A stretch of 54,805 nucleotides of DNA from Scatosoma sp964504025 (GCA_964504025.1 CAZDCO010000004.1:1-54805); one strand, 5' to 3'. Positions 32,107-41,289 are shown, numbered from the stretch's first letter. Translations and numbers: made by a program. Notes: generated by a model from the letters alone, not told the origin.

Positions 32107-32547
32107 TTATTTCGTTCCCGTGCTGCCGAAGCCGCCTTCGCCGCGTACCGTCTCCGATAACCGCTCGCACTCCGTATACTCCGCCTTCAAAAAGGGAGTT
32201 ACGACCAACTGCGCGATCCGTTCCCCGTCCGCAACCGTTTGCGGCTTGTCCGAATGGTTGTGCAACGCGACCATCAATTCTCCGCGGTAGTCCGCGTCCA
32301 CCACGCCCACTTTGTTGGCAGGCGCAAGACCGCGCTTGCTCGCAAGTCCGCTACGCGCGTACACCAAACCGGCGTACCCTTCGGGGATCTCCATCGCCAG
32401 CCCCGTATGAACGAATACCGTTTGCGACGGTTCGATCACGATATCCTCGTCGCATACGGCGTACAAGTCCGCACCCGCGGCAAATTCGCTGCCGTACGTC
32501 GGCAACATCGCTCTATCGTGCAATTTTTTTACATTAATTTTCGGCAT
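32107..32547 (-). CDS. dut: dUTP diphosphatase
   Basis: Hydrolyses dUTP to dUMP, keeping uracil out of DNA and feeding ThyA. The 146-residue product shows the five trimeric dUTPase motifs: AGADLYAV, ARSGLA, GVVDADYRGE, GERIAQLVV and the C-terminal RGEGGFGSTGTK. Length is standard. It is the first gene behind a clear promoter and is followed by trmB, the ABC genes, rex and adhE in the same direction. Confidence 0.97.
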   Translation of the reverse strand: MPKINVKKLHDRAMLPTYGSEFAAGADLYAVCDEDIVIEPSQTVFVHTGLAMEIPEGYAGLVYARSGLASKRGLAPANKVGVVDADYRGELMVALHNHSDKPQTVADGERIAQLVVTPFLKAEYTECERLSETVRGEGGFGSTGTK

Positions 32548-32600
32548 ATCATCCTCACTTCCGCGCGCGCTCGCGCACGTCTCTATATTTTTCGCCTACC

Positions 32601-32629
32601 ATTATACCAAATCGTCCGCCAAAAAGCAA
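32601..32629 (-). promoter_or_regulatory. SigA-type promoter of the dut operon
   Basis: TTGCTT (32624-32629), 17-base spacer and TATAAT with TGG extension (32601-32606) on the minus strand, about 55 bases before dut. No other obvious promoter was seen before adhE. Confidence 0.75.
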
Positions 32630-32631
32630 GC

Positions 32632-32678
32632 AAAATAAAAGGGCGCAACGCACCTTTCCGTACGCCACGCCCCTTTTC
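32632..32678 (-). terminator. Terminator after the phage head module
   Basis: On the minus strand AAAAGGG and CCCTTTT pair around a GC-rich inner stretch, followed by TATTTT. It lies just after the last head-module gene (stop at 32686) and before the dut promoter. Confidence 0.65.
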
Positions 32679-32685
32679 CGCGCCT

Positions 32686-33174
32686 TCACGCCAAACTCTT
32701 CCCGTAAAAATAATCGTATATCGCCGCGTATTTCTCGCCTAAATACTGCTTCGCGACCTCGTCCGCCGCAAACGCGTCGAATCGCGCTTTCCCGTCCGAG
32801 TACGCTCCCTCGTAGTATTCTTTCACGATCTTCGCCCTCTCCGTTTCCGTCAACGAGTAATCGACGGTATACGGCGCGTCCGTCGCCGCGCCCTCCGACG
32901 GGCGGTTGGAAAAGCGGAGATAGAAGGACAACGCGTCGCGAATCGCCTGCACTTCCTCGTCGCAAACGCGGCGTAACTCCTCGCAATATTGCTCCCACAA
33001 ATCGCTTAAAAACGTACCGCGCTCGATCAAACGCCTCTTTTCCGCCTGCTCGTCCGCCTCCAACGCACGCAACAATTTGTTCTTCTTCACCTGCGCTTGT
33101 TTCACTTCCAACAGCTGCTCCGCCGTCAACCGCGCCAACTGCTCGTCGGTATACGAAATCACGTCTATCGTCAT
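32686..33174 (-). CDS. Phage head-module coiled-coil protein, unknown
   Basis: The 162-residue product is largely helical and charged. It has a heptad-like segment from about residue 8 to 50 (TDEQLARLTAEQLLEVKQAQ and following Lys/Glu-rich turns) and ends YLGEKYAAIYDYFYGKSLA. No signal peptide or membrane segment. It is the last gene of the minus-strand phage run, 12 bases after the propeller-like gene. It could be a neck or ejection protein or a chaperone; none can be shown. Confidence 0.6.
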   Translation of the reverse strand: MTIDVISYTDEQLARLTAEQLLEVKQAQVKKNKLLRALEADEQAEKRRLIERGTFLSDLWEQYCEELRRVCDEEVQAIRDALSFYLRFSNRPSEGAATDAPYTVDYSLTETERAKIVKEYYEGAYSDGKARFDAFAADEVAKQYLGEKYAAIYDYFYGKSLA

Positions 33175-33186
33175 CGTTTTTCCTCC

Positions 33187-34524
33187 TTATTCCCACGCAC
33201 CCTGCAACGCCTGCAACGCCACCGAAAAACCACGCACCCGACAGCCGTTGATCGTTTGCAGAGTGATACAAAACCGCTTTCCGCGCGGCGTAGCGCGCAG
33301 GAGAGTACCCCTTTCGGACAAAGTTAATTCCTCTCCATGAGCACCCTCGTCCGATTGCACGCCTACGAAACATTTTCCCGTGCCGAACACGCGCAATTCC
33401 GCCACGCGCTTCCTGCCTTCCATACCGAATTCCGTCCACGCCGACTCCGCCGAGCCGTTCCAAAAATCGTTCGTAGCGGCGTGCGCGCGCAACCGCTTCC
33501 AATACCCGTTCGCCACGCAATACCCCACGCCTTGACATGCACACAAATTCTGCATAGGCGGTCCGAAAAATCCCTCTTCGGTGCTCGCGTCCACCACGAG
33601 CGTTTTCGACGCGCCGCGCGTATCCGAGTACCCGACGATGTACGTCCCGTCGAACGCCGCGTGCGCGCAAGGATAGTTCTCGTTCGCCGTCCATTCGGTA
33701 TTCTTCGCCACACGCCAAGTCTTTTTCCCGTCCGTCGCGTAAACGCCGTCCGTCGCCGCAAAAAACGCCTTACCGCCGACGACTTCGCCAACCGATCCGC
33801 CGAATATCTTGCCGCCGCCGTAGGGCACGCGCTCCACGCGCATATCCCGTCCGTCGCCGCCCACGTCGATCCGTTCGATTCCCCGTTCAAAGAAGGCGTA
33901 CACCTTTCCGTACAACATTCGCAACGCCACCAACGCCCCGTCCTCGTCGCCGATCGTCAAACGACCGCCGCCGTAAAGCGCGGACTGCACGCTATCGGGC
34001 GCAAAGGGCGCGGTATATCGCAACGTACGCCCGTCCTTTGCGAAAAACACCCTGCCGCCGCAAAAACAGCCGAGCGGCAAGAACGATTCCTCGCTCACCT
34101 GCTTCCAACCCTCCGTCGTCGAGTATACGCACAGTCCGCCCTCGCCGACGAACACGGAATAGTACCTCGCTTCGCCGTCGACGCGCGCCACCGCGCGCAC
34201 GTGCTTCGTCTTTCCGCCAAACGCGCGCAACTTCTCAAACCGTCCGCTTTGCGCACTTAAAAGATACGCGTCGCCCGTTTCCGTCAAGAAACCGAGTGCA
34301 CCCTCGTCGCCGTTTTCAAAATTTACTACCCGAAACGCCTCGCGCACCGTCGACGCCGTCGTAACATGTTCGATCTCGTGCAACCCGTCGTTTAGTAGCG
34401 CGTACGCCCCGACGCCGCCGCAAATCTCCCCGTTCTCCACGCGTAAATTCCACAGCGAACGAAAGAGCTCCGCGCCGTACGTCTTCACGACGCGCTTATA
34501 AGCAAGTCGATATTCCTTCTCCAT
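33187..34524 (-). CDS. Phage neck / DNA-stabilisation-like beta-rich protein
   Basis: The 445-residue product is rich in short beta strands with repeated Gly-Gly and Trp/Tyr turns (GALGFLTETGDAYLLSAQSG, FFAATDGVYATDGKKTWRVA), consistent with a propeller. Its place after the connector protein corresponds to that of P22 gp10, a packaged-DNA stabilisation protein. The assignment rests on position and fold pattern, not on a recognised motif. It overlaps no neighbour and has good coding continuity. Confidence 0.6.
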   Translation of the reverse strand: MEKEYRLAYKRVVKTYGAELFRSLWNLRVENGEICGGVGAYALLNDGLHEIEHVTTASTVREAFRVVNFENGDEGALGFLTETGDAYLLSAQSGRFEKLRAFGGKTKHVRAVARVDGEARYYSVFVGEGGLCVYSTTEGWKQVSEESFLPLGCFCGGRVFFAKDGRTLRYTAPFAPDSVQSALYGGGRLTIGDEDGALVALRMLYGKVYAFFERGIERIDVGGDGRDMRVERVPYGGGKIFGGSVGEVVGGKAFFAATDGVYATDGKKTWRVAKNTEWTANENYPCAHAAFDGTYIVGYSDTRGASKTLVVDASTEEGFFGPPMQNLCACQGVGYCVANGYWKRLRAHAATNDFWNGSAESAWTEFGMEGRKRVAELRVFGTGKCFVGVQSDEGAHGEELTLSERGTLLRATPRGKRFCITLQTINGCRVRGFSVALQALQGAWE

Positions 34525-34527
34525 ATC

Positions 34528-35082
34528 TTACACCCACCTTCTCGATCGCAACTTTCTCCCCGCGTGTAAACGGTACGCCGCCGTAATCGCTTCCTTGTAT
34601 TTTTTCTCCCAAAACGCCGCGTCCTCGAACGCACCCTCGCGCCGCGCGTACTCCGCCGCCATGCCGTACGCAAACGTACGCACCGAAACGAACAGAGTAT
34701 AATCGCTGTTCTCCCCGAACGTCTTTGCTTTCGGAGTATACGCGTACGTTACGGAAAACGTACCGCTTTGCGCGCGTAAATATTTGGGAAAGAGTTTGAA
34801 CGGCACGTCGTTTTCCCACTCGTCGCGCACGCGTAGTACGCGCACGACGTCGTCGCCCAACGCACTATACGCGATCACGCCCGTTTCCGAACGCACCGTC
34901 GTTTCCGCCTTTAACGGCAAATAATCTAACGCCAACTCGTTCTCCACGACGTTGAAACAGTCTAACCATTTCTCCGCGCACTCCTTTTCGCTCGATATTC
35001 CGTTCGATAGATACGCCTTCACTCTGTCCGCCTCGCCGTATTCCGCCGCCGCGGCGAATATCGCCTCGTTCACTCCTACCAT
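34528..35082 (-). CDS. Phage head-tail connector-like protein
   Basis: The 184-residue product starts MVGVNEAIFAAAAEYGEADR, has a beta-rich centre, and ends in helices (AAEYARREGAFEDAAFWEKK) like adaptor proteins that join the portal to the tail, such as P22 gp4-type proteins. It lies between the coat gene and the propeller-like gene, the expected place. AAGGAGAAGG precedes its ATG. Confidence 0.6.
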   Translation of the reverse strand: MVGVNEAIFAAAAEYGEADRVKAYLSNGISSEKECAEKWLDCFNVVENELALDYLPLKAETTVRSETGVIAYSALGDDVVRVLRVRDEWENDVPFKLFPKYLRAQSGTFSVTYAYTPKAKTFGENSDYTLFVSVRTFAYGMAAEYARREGAFEDAAFWEKKYKEAITAAYRLHAGRKLRSRRWV

Positions 35083-35307
35083 GTCCTTCTCCTTTCCTTA
35101 TCTTCCAACTTTCAACGCGTACACGGTCGGCGCGTTTGCACGCGCCGCCTGCACGCACTCGTTTTTCACTTACCGCGTACACGGGTGGCTCGTTTTACAA
35201 AGCCACCCCTGCGCTTTCGTTCGCCGCTTACCGCAATCGCACCCCCCCATTCCGATATGGAGCTACGTCCTACCCGCCCCTGCGACGAACGCACTTTTCC
35301 TACGCGT
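35083..35307 (-). other. Gap of 225 bases between coat and connector genes
   Basis: No convincing gene. Short minus-strand frames of 23-43 codons exist, one starting GTG and ending APTVYALKVGR just before the connector, but none has a good ribosome-binding site plus length. A pair of GTGTACGCG words recurs within it. Confidence 0.4.
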
Positions 35308-36474
35308 TTACGCCTCGGTGATACCAGTGATCATGCCTTGACCGCAAGGACGCTCGCAAACGAGTTCCGCATACTTGACCAACGTCGCGGTATATACGGG
35401 CTTTCCGGGGATCTGCTTCAAGATCTTGCCGTCCTCGCCCTCCAACCACTTCCAGTCGCACAATTGATGAATTTTGAAATCATCCGTGTTCAATAGATAC
35501 ATCGTACCTTTCGGGCAAAATCTGTCCGCAACGACGGGAATACCATTAAAGCTGAGTGCTTTATAACCGCCCTTCAATTCCATCGTCGGCAACGCCACGC
35601 TCAGCGTACGGTAATATTCGACGAGCGCGCGTTTTACACCGTGCGAACATACGATAAAGTTCACCTTGCCGCCGCCGTCGAGTTCGATATTATCGATCAT
35701 CGTTTGCACGACGCTTTCGGTAATATCCCCTGCGTCCTCGTTCTTATGCGGATTGACGTACGTGCAGCTCGTTCTCGCCACGCCGTACAAATCGCCCTCG
35801 CCGAAGATCGCCTTCAAGCCCGTCATTTCCTTGTCCCTGCAACCGTGCAGGACAATATAACCGCCTGCGGATACCACGCTTTCCATGTTCTCCTTGGCGA
35901 ACGTCAAACTCTTCGTCTCTCTCGTAACCGATTGCACCTTGACCGCTTGCAAAGACCCGATCGGGGTTTTCGTGGAGTCCAAAAAGTCCACGACCATACC
36001 TTCCAAAAATTGTGCCGCGTCGTCCACCTTGATCACGTGCCCTTTCGCGTACGTAACCTTGCCCAAAAAGCCCGTGCCGTCGCCGAACAACATTCGGCTG
36101 AAATTCAACGACGCACTCTTGACGAGCGATTGCATTTCGTCGTTCAAAAGATTGACGAACGCGCCGTCGCTATTCGCGGACGCACGCATCGCCTTATCGG
36201 AAATTTCAATCGTACCGTACAAATTCTTCAACGAAGAAGTCAATACAACCGAATCTCTCTCCGTCGCGGTGGGCAGCTCGCCCGTTTCCGTGCCTGCCAT
36301 AATGCCGCCGTTGATGCCCAGTCTTACCAGCTTTTTCACGTCCTTCCCCACGACGTCCGCCGTAGAGTATTCCAATTGCGCGAAGAAAGGATTTGCCTTA
36401 AAATTCAAACCCTCCGTTACTGCGTCCAAGTAAAAAGATTTCAATGCGTTATCTGCCGTTTCTAAAGTAACCAT
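35308..36474 (-). CDS. Phage major capsid protein
   Basis: The 388-residue product matches HK97-fold coat proteins in layout. It has an N-terminal helix with NPFFAQLEYSTADVVGKDVK, the spine-helix region GTIEISDKAMRASANSDGAF, NFSRMLFGDGTGFLG, a P-domain-like SFNGIPVVADRFCPKGTMYL and the C-terminal strand KPVYTATLVKYAELVCERP. It follows the scaffold gene by 28 bases. Length fits coat proteins made with a separate scaffold. The frame is intact. Confidence 0.85.
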   Translation of the reverse strand: MVTLETADNALKSFYLDAVTEGLNFKANPFFAQLEYSTADVVGKDVKKLVRLGINGGIMAGTETGELPTATERDSVVLTSSLKNLYGTIEISDKAMRASANSDGAFVNLLNDEMQSLVKSASLNFSRMLFGDGTGFLGKVTYAKGHVIKVDDAAQFLEGMVVDFLDSTKTPIGSLQAVKVQSVTRETKSLTFAKENMESVVSAGGYIVLHGCRDKEMTGLKAIFGEGDLYGVARTSCTYVNPHKNEDAGDITESVVQTMIDNIELDGGGKVNFIVCSHGVKRALVEYYRTLSVALPTMELKGGYKALSFNGIPVVADRFCPKGTMYLLNTDDFKIHQLCDWKWLEGEDGKILKQIPGKPVYTATLVKYAELVCERPCGQGMITGITEA

Positions 36475-36502
36475 ACCGTTTTCTCCTGATTTTTATCGTT
36501 TT

Positions 36503-37273
36503 TTATGCTTGTCTGCCGCTGTTTTTGAACATACGCAACGCCATATCCCCTGCCTCGCGCACGTTTTTCGCCCGTAACGGCGGCGCAGTCAGCGCGCCTG
36601 TTCCGCCGCACAACAAGGGCGCGTCGCCCCGTCCGATCGAAGCCAAATATTCCCCGATCAACCGCAAACGCACACTCTCGTCGGCACGAGCCCGTTCGTA
36701 CAACTCGTCCGAAGTTACGTCCTCTTTTCCTCGGCTCGACTGCTGCTCTCGCATCGCTTCCGTCGCAGCCTTTTGCGCGAGCGTTCTTTCGCACGCTCCC
36801 CCTTCCGTCGTTCCTTCTTCCTCCGTCGCACGAACGTTTCGGACGTCGCGTTTCGCCTCGTCCTCGCCCTCCGCGACTCTCGCCGCGTTCAGCTCGTCAG
36901 GTTGGGTTTGCTCAGCCCCGTCGGGCGTCCGCGCCGCCCTCTCCACTTCCGCGATAAAGTCGTCGAATTTTCCTTCTTCCGCCCTTCTTTCCGCAGCCGC
37001 TTTACGGAGTTTTTCCACCCCGTTCCCGTCCGCGCGCGGTTTCGTTGCCGTGAAAGTATCCACCTGCTTTTGCAATGCTTTCAGCTTTTGACTGCGCCGC
37101 GTAAACTCCGCCTGCAAACAGTCGTACGCCTTTCTAAGGGCGTCCGCGTCCTTAAACTTTCCAAACGCCGTCGAGCCTTTCTCCGTTCCGTCCGTCCGCT
37201 CCGTCGTACCCATCTCTGCCGCTGCAGCTTGCTCCGCGTTCTTCTCCACGCAAACGTTCTCCTCTTGCATCAT
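36503..37273 (-). CDS. Phage scaffolding protein
   Basis: The 256-residue product is highly charged, Ala/Glu/Lys-rich and predicted mostly helical. It contains FGKFKDADALRKAYDCLQAE and FTRRSQKLKALQKQVD, a pattern common in scaffold proteins located between portal and coat genes. It has no cysteine-rich or membrane part. Its ATG overlaps the portal stop by four bases. Role inferred from composition and position. Confidence 0.75.
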   Translation of the reverse strand: MMQEENVCVEKNAEQAAAAEMGTTERTDGTEKGSTAFGKFKDADALRKAYDCLQAEFTRRSQKLKALQKQVDTFTATKPRADGNGVEKLRKAAAERRAEEGKFDDFIAEVERAARTPDGAEQTQPDELNAARVAEGEDEAKRDVRNVRATEEEGTTEGGACERTLAQKAATEAMREQQSSRGKEDVTSDELYERARADESVRLRLIGEYLASIGRGDAPLLCGGTGALTAPPLRAKNVREAGDMALRMFKNSGRQA

Positions 37274-39150
37274 ACTTCTTCGTTTCCTCCCGTTTTCTCT
37301 TTCTTCATAGCCTCTTTATGCGCGGCGATATGCTTCACGATCCGCTCTTTCACCGCCGCGTCCTTCGTCTTTTTATACTCCGCCGACAATAAATATCGTA
37401 CGTGTTCCACCTCGTGCAACGCGTGATCGTCGTATTCGTCCACCGCCACGTCCGCCTCTTTCATTTCCAAGTTCTCCTCGCCCGCTTTCGCGATATGCAG
37501 CGCGGAAATATCCCTCGCGTTTTCGTACGTTCCGTACCCGAACGCCTCCAAGATCCTGTTCTTGTTTTCAGGCGTAATCTTCCCGTCCTCGTCCGTCAAC
37601 ACGCCGGCTTCGTACAAGCGTAAAAGAGTATTCCTCTTCTCCTCCGTACTCACCGCCTCCTGCGTTTCAAACTGCACGTCGCTCACCGCAAGATCGGCGG
37701 AGTTGAAATAGTACACCTGCGTCTTCTTGTTCTCGCCCGTCAAAGTCATCAACCGCGCCGAACCTGCAAACTGACGATAGAGTCGTAAAATCTGCCTGCC
37801 GACCTCTCGCATCGCCCTTTCCACGCTACCGAGCGTCGCGGATAATCGCGATTCGTCTTGCGACAATAACAGCTGTAACCCCGTCGCGCTCGTTACCCTC
37901 GTCGGCGTAGAGTTCGTCGTCAAATCGGATACGCCGCTGATCAGAGAAAATTCCTTTTCGAGCCACTCCTCTTCGGCAGCGAATTCACTCGGCACGTTTC
38001 CGCAATCGAGCATTTCAGGCGGTTTGCCGCCCTGACGATAGACGAGCACCTTTCCGGGCGACAATCCGTCCTCCGTCAACTCGTCCGCGTCCACCGAACC
38101 GTCCTCTACCGTCAAAACACCCATCGACGCTCGGTTCAAAAATTCGTGTTTGCGGTTGCGCACGGCGTTATACGCACGCTGTACGGGAATCATACGATCG
38201 ATTACGCTCACCCCGAAAAACGAGCCGGGCAACTTCATACAGTCCTGTTTCACAAACGGGAATACCCGTTCCCCCCTCTCGCCGTTGCGATAGGGTAACG
38301 CGCCCTCGTATAACAACTTGTTCCCGGCGACGATCTCCAACCTGCCCTGCGGTTCTTCAGGCGTAGGACGGGTATACCGTTCGATCAAAATTACACCGTC
38401 CTCGAGCCCCGCCGAACGCGCGCCACTCACCAACGGTTGCCTGCCTGCCGTCGGTACGTAATACCCCGTCAACGCCTCGTCGTCTAACTTCGTGCCGTGC
38501 ACTTCCACACCGAATTGATCGTATACGAAATCGGTAGACACCGCCTTTGCGTGTATCACACTCCGTAACTCTTCGATCCCCTCCGCGTGTAACGTATCGG
38601 GATAAATCTCGAAGGGCGACAACGCCGTAACGCTCACTTCCCCTTCGAATACCGCGCTCCCGTCCTCGCGCAAGCCGACCTTTTTACCGCCCTGCTCGTC
38701 CCACGCGACCTTGTAAAACGCCGAACCGCACGCTTCCGCCCACGCAATCGCCTTCGATACCGTATCCGAAAACCCGATTCTGTTTTGCGCGTATTGCAAC
38801 ACGCCCGTCGCCAACTTCGCCGCCTTCACGTCCCCTTCCTCGTCCGAAAAGGCACGCACGCGCAGCGTAGGCTTCCACTTTTCGATCTTCGCGATTCTCG
38901 CGTCCACGAGCGGTGCGATATGGTTAAACACCCTGCGCGCCTGCCAATAAAACCGTCTGTCCTCTTCCACCACGCCGCCGAGTGGCGACACGTCGCAATA
39001 TTGATTGCCGCTCAAAAAGTTCAAATTCAGCAACCAACCGCTCTCCGCCAAACGCCGTTCCTCTCTGCGCCGTTCAAAATCTTCCGTAATGTCGCGTACG
39101 ATCTTTTCCTCTCTCCGTCGCAACGCCTCTTCCCTTTCGTCCACCGTCAT
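37270..39150 (-). CDS. Phage portal protein (P22 type)
   Basis: The 626-residue product corresponds to the dodecameric portal through which DNA enters the head. Recognisable parts are ESGWLLNLNFLSGNQYCDVS, FNHIAPLVDARIAKIEKWKP, AWAEACGSAFYKVAWDEQGG, KQDCMKLPGSFFGVSVIDRM and the wing segment VQRAYNAVRNRKHEFLNRAS. Length and motifs match P22-like portals. It overlaps both neighbours by four bases, so the head genes form one tightly coupled operon. Confidence 0.9.
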   Translation of the reverse strand: MTVDEREEALRRREEKIVRDITEDFERRREERRLAESGWLLNLNFLSGNQYCDVSPLGGVVEEDRRFYWQARRVFNHIAPLVDARIAKIEKWKPTLRVRAFSDEEGDVKAAKLATGVLQYAQNRIGFSDTVSKAIAWAEACGSAFYKVAWDEQGGKKVGLREDGSAVFEGEVSVTALSPFEIYPDTLHAEGIEELRSVIHAKAVSTDFVYDQFGVEVHGTKLDDEALTGYYVPTAGRQPLVSGARSAGLEDGVILIERYTRPTPEEPQGRLEIVAGNKLLYEGALPYRNGERGERVFPFVKQDCMKLPGSFFGVSVIDRMIPVQRAYNAVRNRKHEFLNRASMGVLTVEDGSVDADELTEDGLSPGKVLVYRQGGKPPEMLDCGNVPSEFAAEEEWLEKEFSLISGVSDLTTNSTPTRVTSATGLQLLLSQDESRLSATLGSVERAMREVGRQILRLYRQFAGSARLMTLTGENKKTQVYYFNSADLAVSDVQFETQEAVSTEEKRNTLLRLYEAGVLTDEDGKITPENKNRILEAFGYGTYENARDISALHIAKAGEENLEMKEADVAVDEYDDHALHEVEHVRYLLSAEYKKTKDAAVKERIVKHIAAHKEAMKKEKTGGNEEV

Positions 39151-39551
39151 ATCTCTCCTCCGTCCTTCTTTTTTCTAATCACCCTCTTTCTCGGCTTCGG
39201 GCGCGCCTTCTTTATCGGCTGAGTTTCCCCTTCAACGCATACCTGCCCCTCCTTTTCTTGATTTTTTGCTTTCTTTTTCGTCGAGTCCTCTTCCGCGCGC
39301 AGCACGGCGAGTAGCCGTTCCTTTTCCGCCTCCAACTCCTCGTCCGACATCTGCTCCACGCCGCCGCCCGACAGCAACAGTTGCACCGCTTTCAAATCGG
39401 GCGGAATATCCTTCTTCGTCTTCTTCCGCTTCGTCAATTTCAACGCACCGTCCACTTCGGCGTACTCTTCCGTAACTTCCGCAAGTTGGTATCCGAGCGC
39501 GACTTTCAACAACGCGTCCTCCAACCGTCCGTTCTTATCCATTTTTTTCAC
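39147..39551 (-). CDS. Terminase small-subunit-like protein
   Basis: The 134-residue product contains LLKVALGYQLAEVTEEYAEV and KKDIPPDLKAVQLLLSGGG, which resemble the central and C-terminal parts of phage small terminases (GYxxxEVxxE... PPDxxA). A very basic tail (KKARPKPRKRVIRKKK) may bind DNA. The N-terminal helix-turn-helix of typical small terminases is missing, and the gene follows rather than precedes the large subunit. It overlaps terL and the portal gene by four bases each. Confidence 0.65.
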   Translation of the reverse strand: MKKMDKNGRLEDALLKVALGYQLAEVTEEYAEVDGALKLTKRKKTKKDIPPDLKAVQLLLSGGGVEQMSDEELEAEKERLLAVLRAEEDSTKKKAKNQEKEGQVCVEGETQPIKKARPKPRKRVIRKKKDGGEI

Positions 39552-41260
39552 CTCTCGTAGCCGCCTTTCAACCGCCGCAGCAACCTCGCCTTGTCCTTTT
39601 CGATCGCCGACGGTTCTCTCTTCAACGGTATCCTGTGCGGCTTACTCATCAAATAATACCGTAGCTCGTCCAACGCGTGATCGTTCACCTTTTTCGGCAT
39701 ATCGCCGCTTCCCCAAAAGTATCCCTTGATCTCTCCGATCAACCGCACGCAATTTTTGAATATATACAAATTCGGTTGCCCGTTGTCCCGTTTCAAATAA
39801 CTCTTCACGCGCGCTATGCCCGAAAACAAGTCCTTGTCCACGTCGGGATTGACCAAAATGCCGCGCTCGTAAAAGAGTTCCGCCACGCTCTTCACGCCCG
39901 ACAACGTCTTTTGCTTCGCCGCGCTGTCGATCAACGCCCGAATCCTACCCTGTCCGTCGCGCTTCCACCCCAAACGCTCCGAAATCGCCCTGATCTTCTC
40001 GGCGTGATAGTCTATATCTTTCTCCGCCTCGTAATGCTCGGCGATCACGTATACGTTATCGTCGTAATCAACCGCGTACCAATGCGCCGATAACGGGTTG
40101 TGCAACCCGGGATCGATCGACAGGGTATCCTGCCACTCCTTCGGCACGGAAAACGGTTCGATCACGTGCACGCTTTCGTCAAACTCCGCGTACACCAACC
40201 CCTCCGCCGCAGCGAACCGCCCGTACTTTCGCGATTGCAACGCGCGCTCGTCTAAACACCCCTCCAACTGCGCCGCTTCTTCCGCGTCGAGATAGGGATT
40301 GTCGCTCCAATCCATAAACTCGTACCACACCTCGCCGTCGCCGCGCCGATTGAGGTAAATATCGTTATACACGAACGTCAACCCCTTCAACGGCGTCATC
40401 GTCGCAAAAATATCCCCCTTCCTGTCGAGTACGCGCATACGGCACTCCAAATAAATATCCTCGGGCGGTTCTTCGTCGAACCATACGTAATCGAGCGACG
40501 TTCCCTGGAATTTCTCCCTTCCCTGATCGCAACTCTTGAACCCGATCACCGAACTGCCGCCGAATATGTTTTTCACCCGAATAAAATCGATCACACCGCT
40601 TTCAGGCGCGTCCTTTCGACCGCTCAACATGACGATTTCTTCGATCCAGTCCTTGCGGAGATAGCGCAAGATTTTCTTTTGCGCCACATCCCGTTGCACC
40701 TGCGCGGACAACGACACCACCCAACCGTACGTGTTTTTCCGATTCTCGCGGTAGGGGTGAATTCCCCTCGCCATATATACGCACTCCACCGCGCCGCACT
40801 CCGTCTTCCCCGATCGGTTGCCGCCGAACACCCAACGGTTGCGCTTCGGACAACGGTGAAAAGCGAGTTGCTTTTCGTGTACTTTCTCTCCCGTATTGTA
40901 CGTCGCAAGCCCGTCTTCCCGTTTTCGCCGCGCCTGCTCGCGTTCTATCCGTTGTAACCTTTCTACGATCTCCCGTTGCACCTGCGCGGACAACGACACC
41001 ACCCAACCGTACGTGTTTTTCCGATTCTCGCGGTAGGGGTGAATTCCCCTCGCCATATATACGCACTCCACCGCGCCGCACTCCGTCTTCCCCGATCGGT
41101 TGCCGCCGAACACCCAACGGTTGCGCTTCGGACAACGGTGAAAAGCGAGTTGCTTTTCGTGTACTTTCTCTCCCGTATTGTACGTCGCAAGCCCGTCTTC
41201 CCGTTTTCGCCGCGCCTGCTCGCGTTCTATCCGTTGTAACCTTTCTACGATCTCCTTCAC
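39548..41260 (-). CDS. Terminase large subunit with duplicated Walker A region
   Basis: ATPase-nuclease motor that packages DNA into heads. The 570-residue frame carries Walker A FGGNRSGKTE twice (about residues 52 and 146) because residues 3-96 and 97-190 are identical. After that come Walker B YVWFDEEPPED, the coupling segment FATMTPLKG and RNase-H-type nuclease acids in SIDPGLHNP, LIDSAAKQKT and NDHALDELRYYL. Without the duplication it would be 476 residues, normal for the family. The start is GTG 41260, nine bases after AAGGAG. The duplication abuts repeat arrays and an assembly gap, so it may be an artefact. Confidence 0.88.
   Translation of the reverse strand: MKEIVERLQRIEREQARRKREDGLATYNTGEKVHEKQLAFHRCPKRNRWVFGGNRSGKTECGAVECVYMARGIHPYRENRKNTYGWVVSLSAQVQREIVERLQRIEREQARRKREDGLATYNTGEKVHEKQLAFHRCPKRNRWVFGGNRSGKTECGAVECVYMARGIHPYRENRKNTYGWVVSLSAQVQRDVAQKKILRYLRKDWIEEIVMLSGRKDAPESGVIDFIRVKNIFGGSSVIGFKSCDQGREKFQGTSLDYVWFDEEPPEDIYLECRMRVLDRKGDIFATMTPLKGLTFVYNDIYLNRRGDGEVWYEFMDWSDNPYLDAEEAAQLEGCLDERALQSRKYGRFAAAEGLVYAEFDESVHVIEPFSVPKEWQDTLSIDPGLHNPLSAHWYAVDYDDNVYVIAEHYEAEKDIDYHAEKIRAISERLGWKRDGQGRIRALIDSAAKQKTLSGVKSVAELFYERGILVNPDVDKDLFSGIARVKSYLKRDNGQPNLYIFKNCVRLIGEIKGYFWGSGDMPKKVNDHALDELRYYLMSKPHRIPLKREPSAIEKDKARLLRRLKGGYER
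40689..41255. repeat. 282-bp perfect tandem duplication in the terminase gene
   Basis: Bases 40689-40973 are identical to 40971-41255, an exact period of 282 bp (94 codons) that keeps the frame. The upstream copy begins right at the start of the gene. Confidence 0.95.
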
Positions 41261-41289
41261 CCTTCCTCACTCCTTTCTCCCACTCACCC

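Noticed and set aside
32686..41260. Calling the phage block a proven gene-transfer agent
   Set aside because: Gene-transfer agents need tail and release functions, which are absent here, and the gap leaves the true extent unknown.
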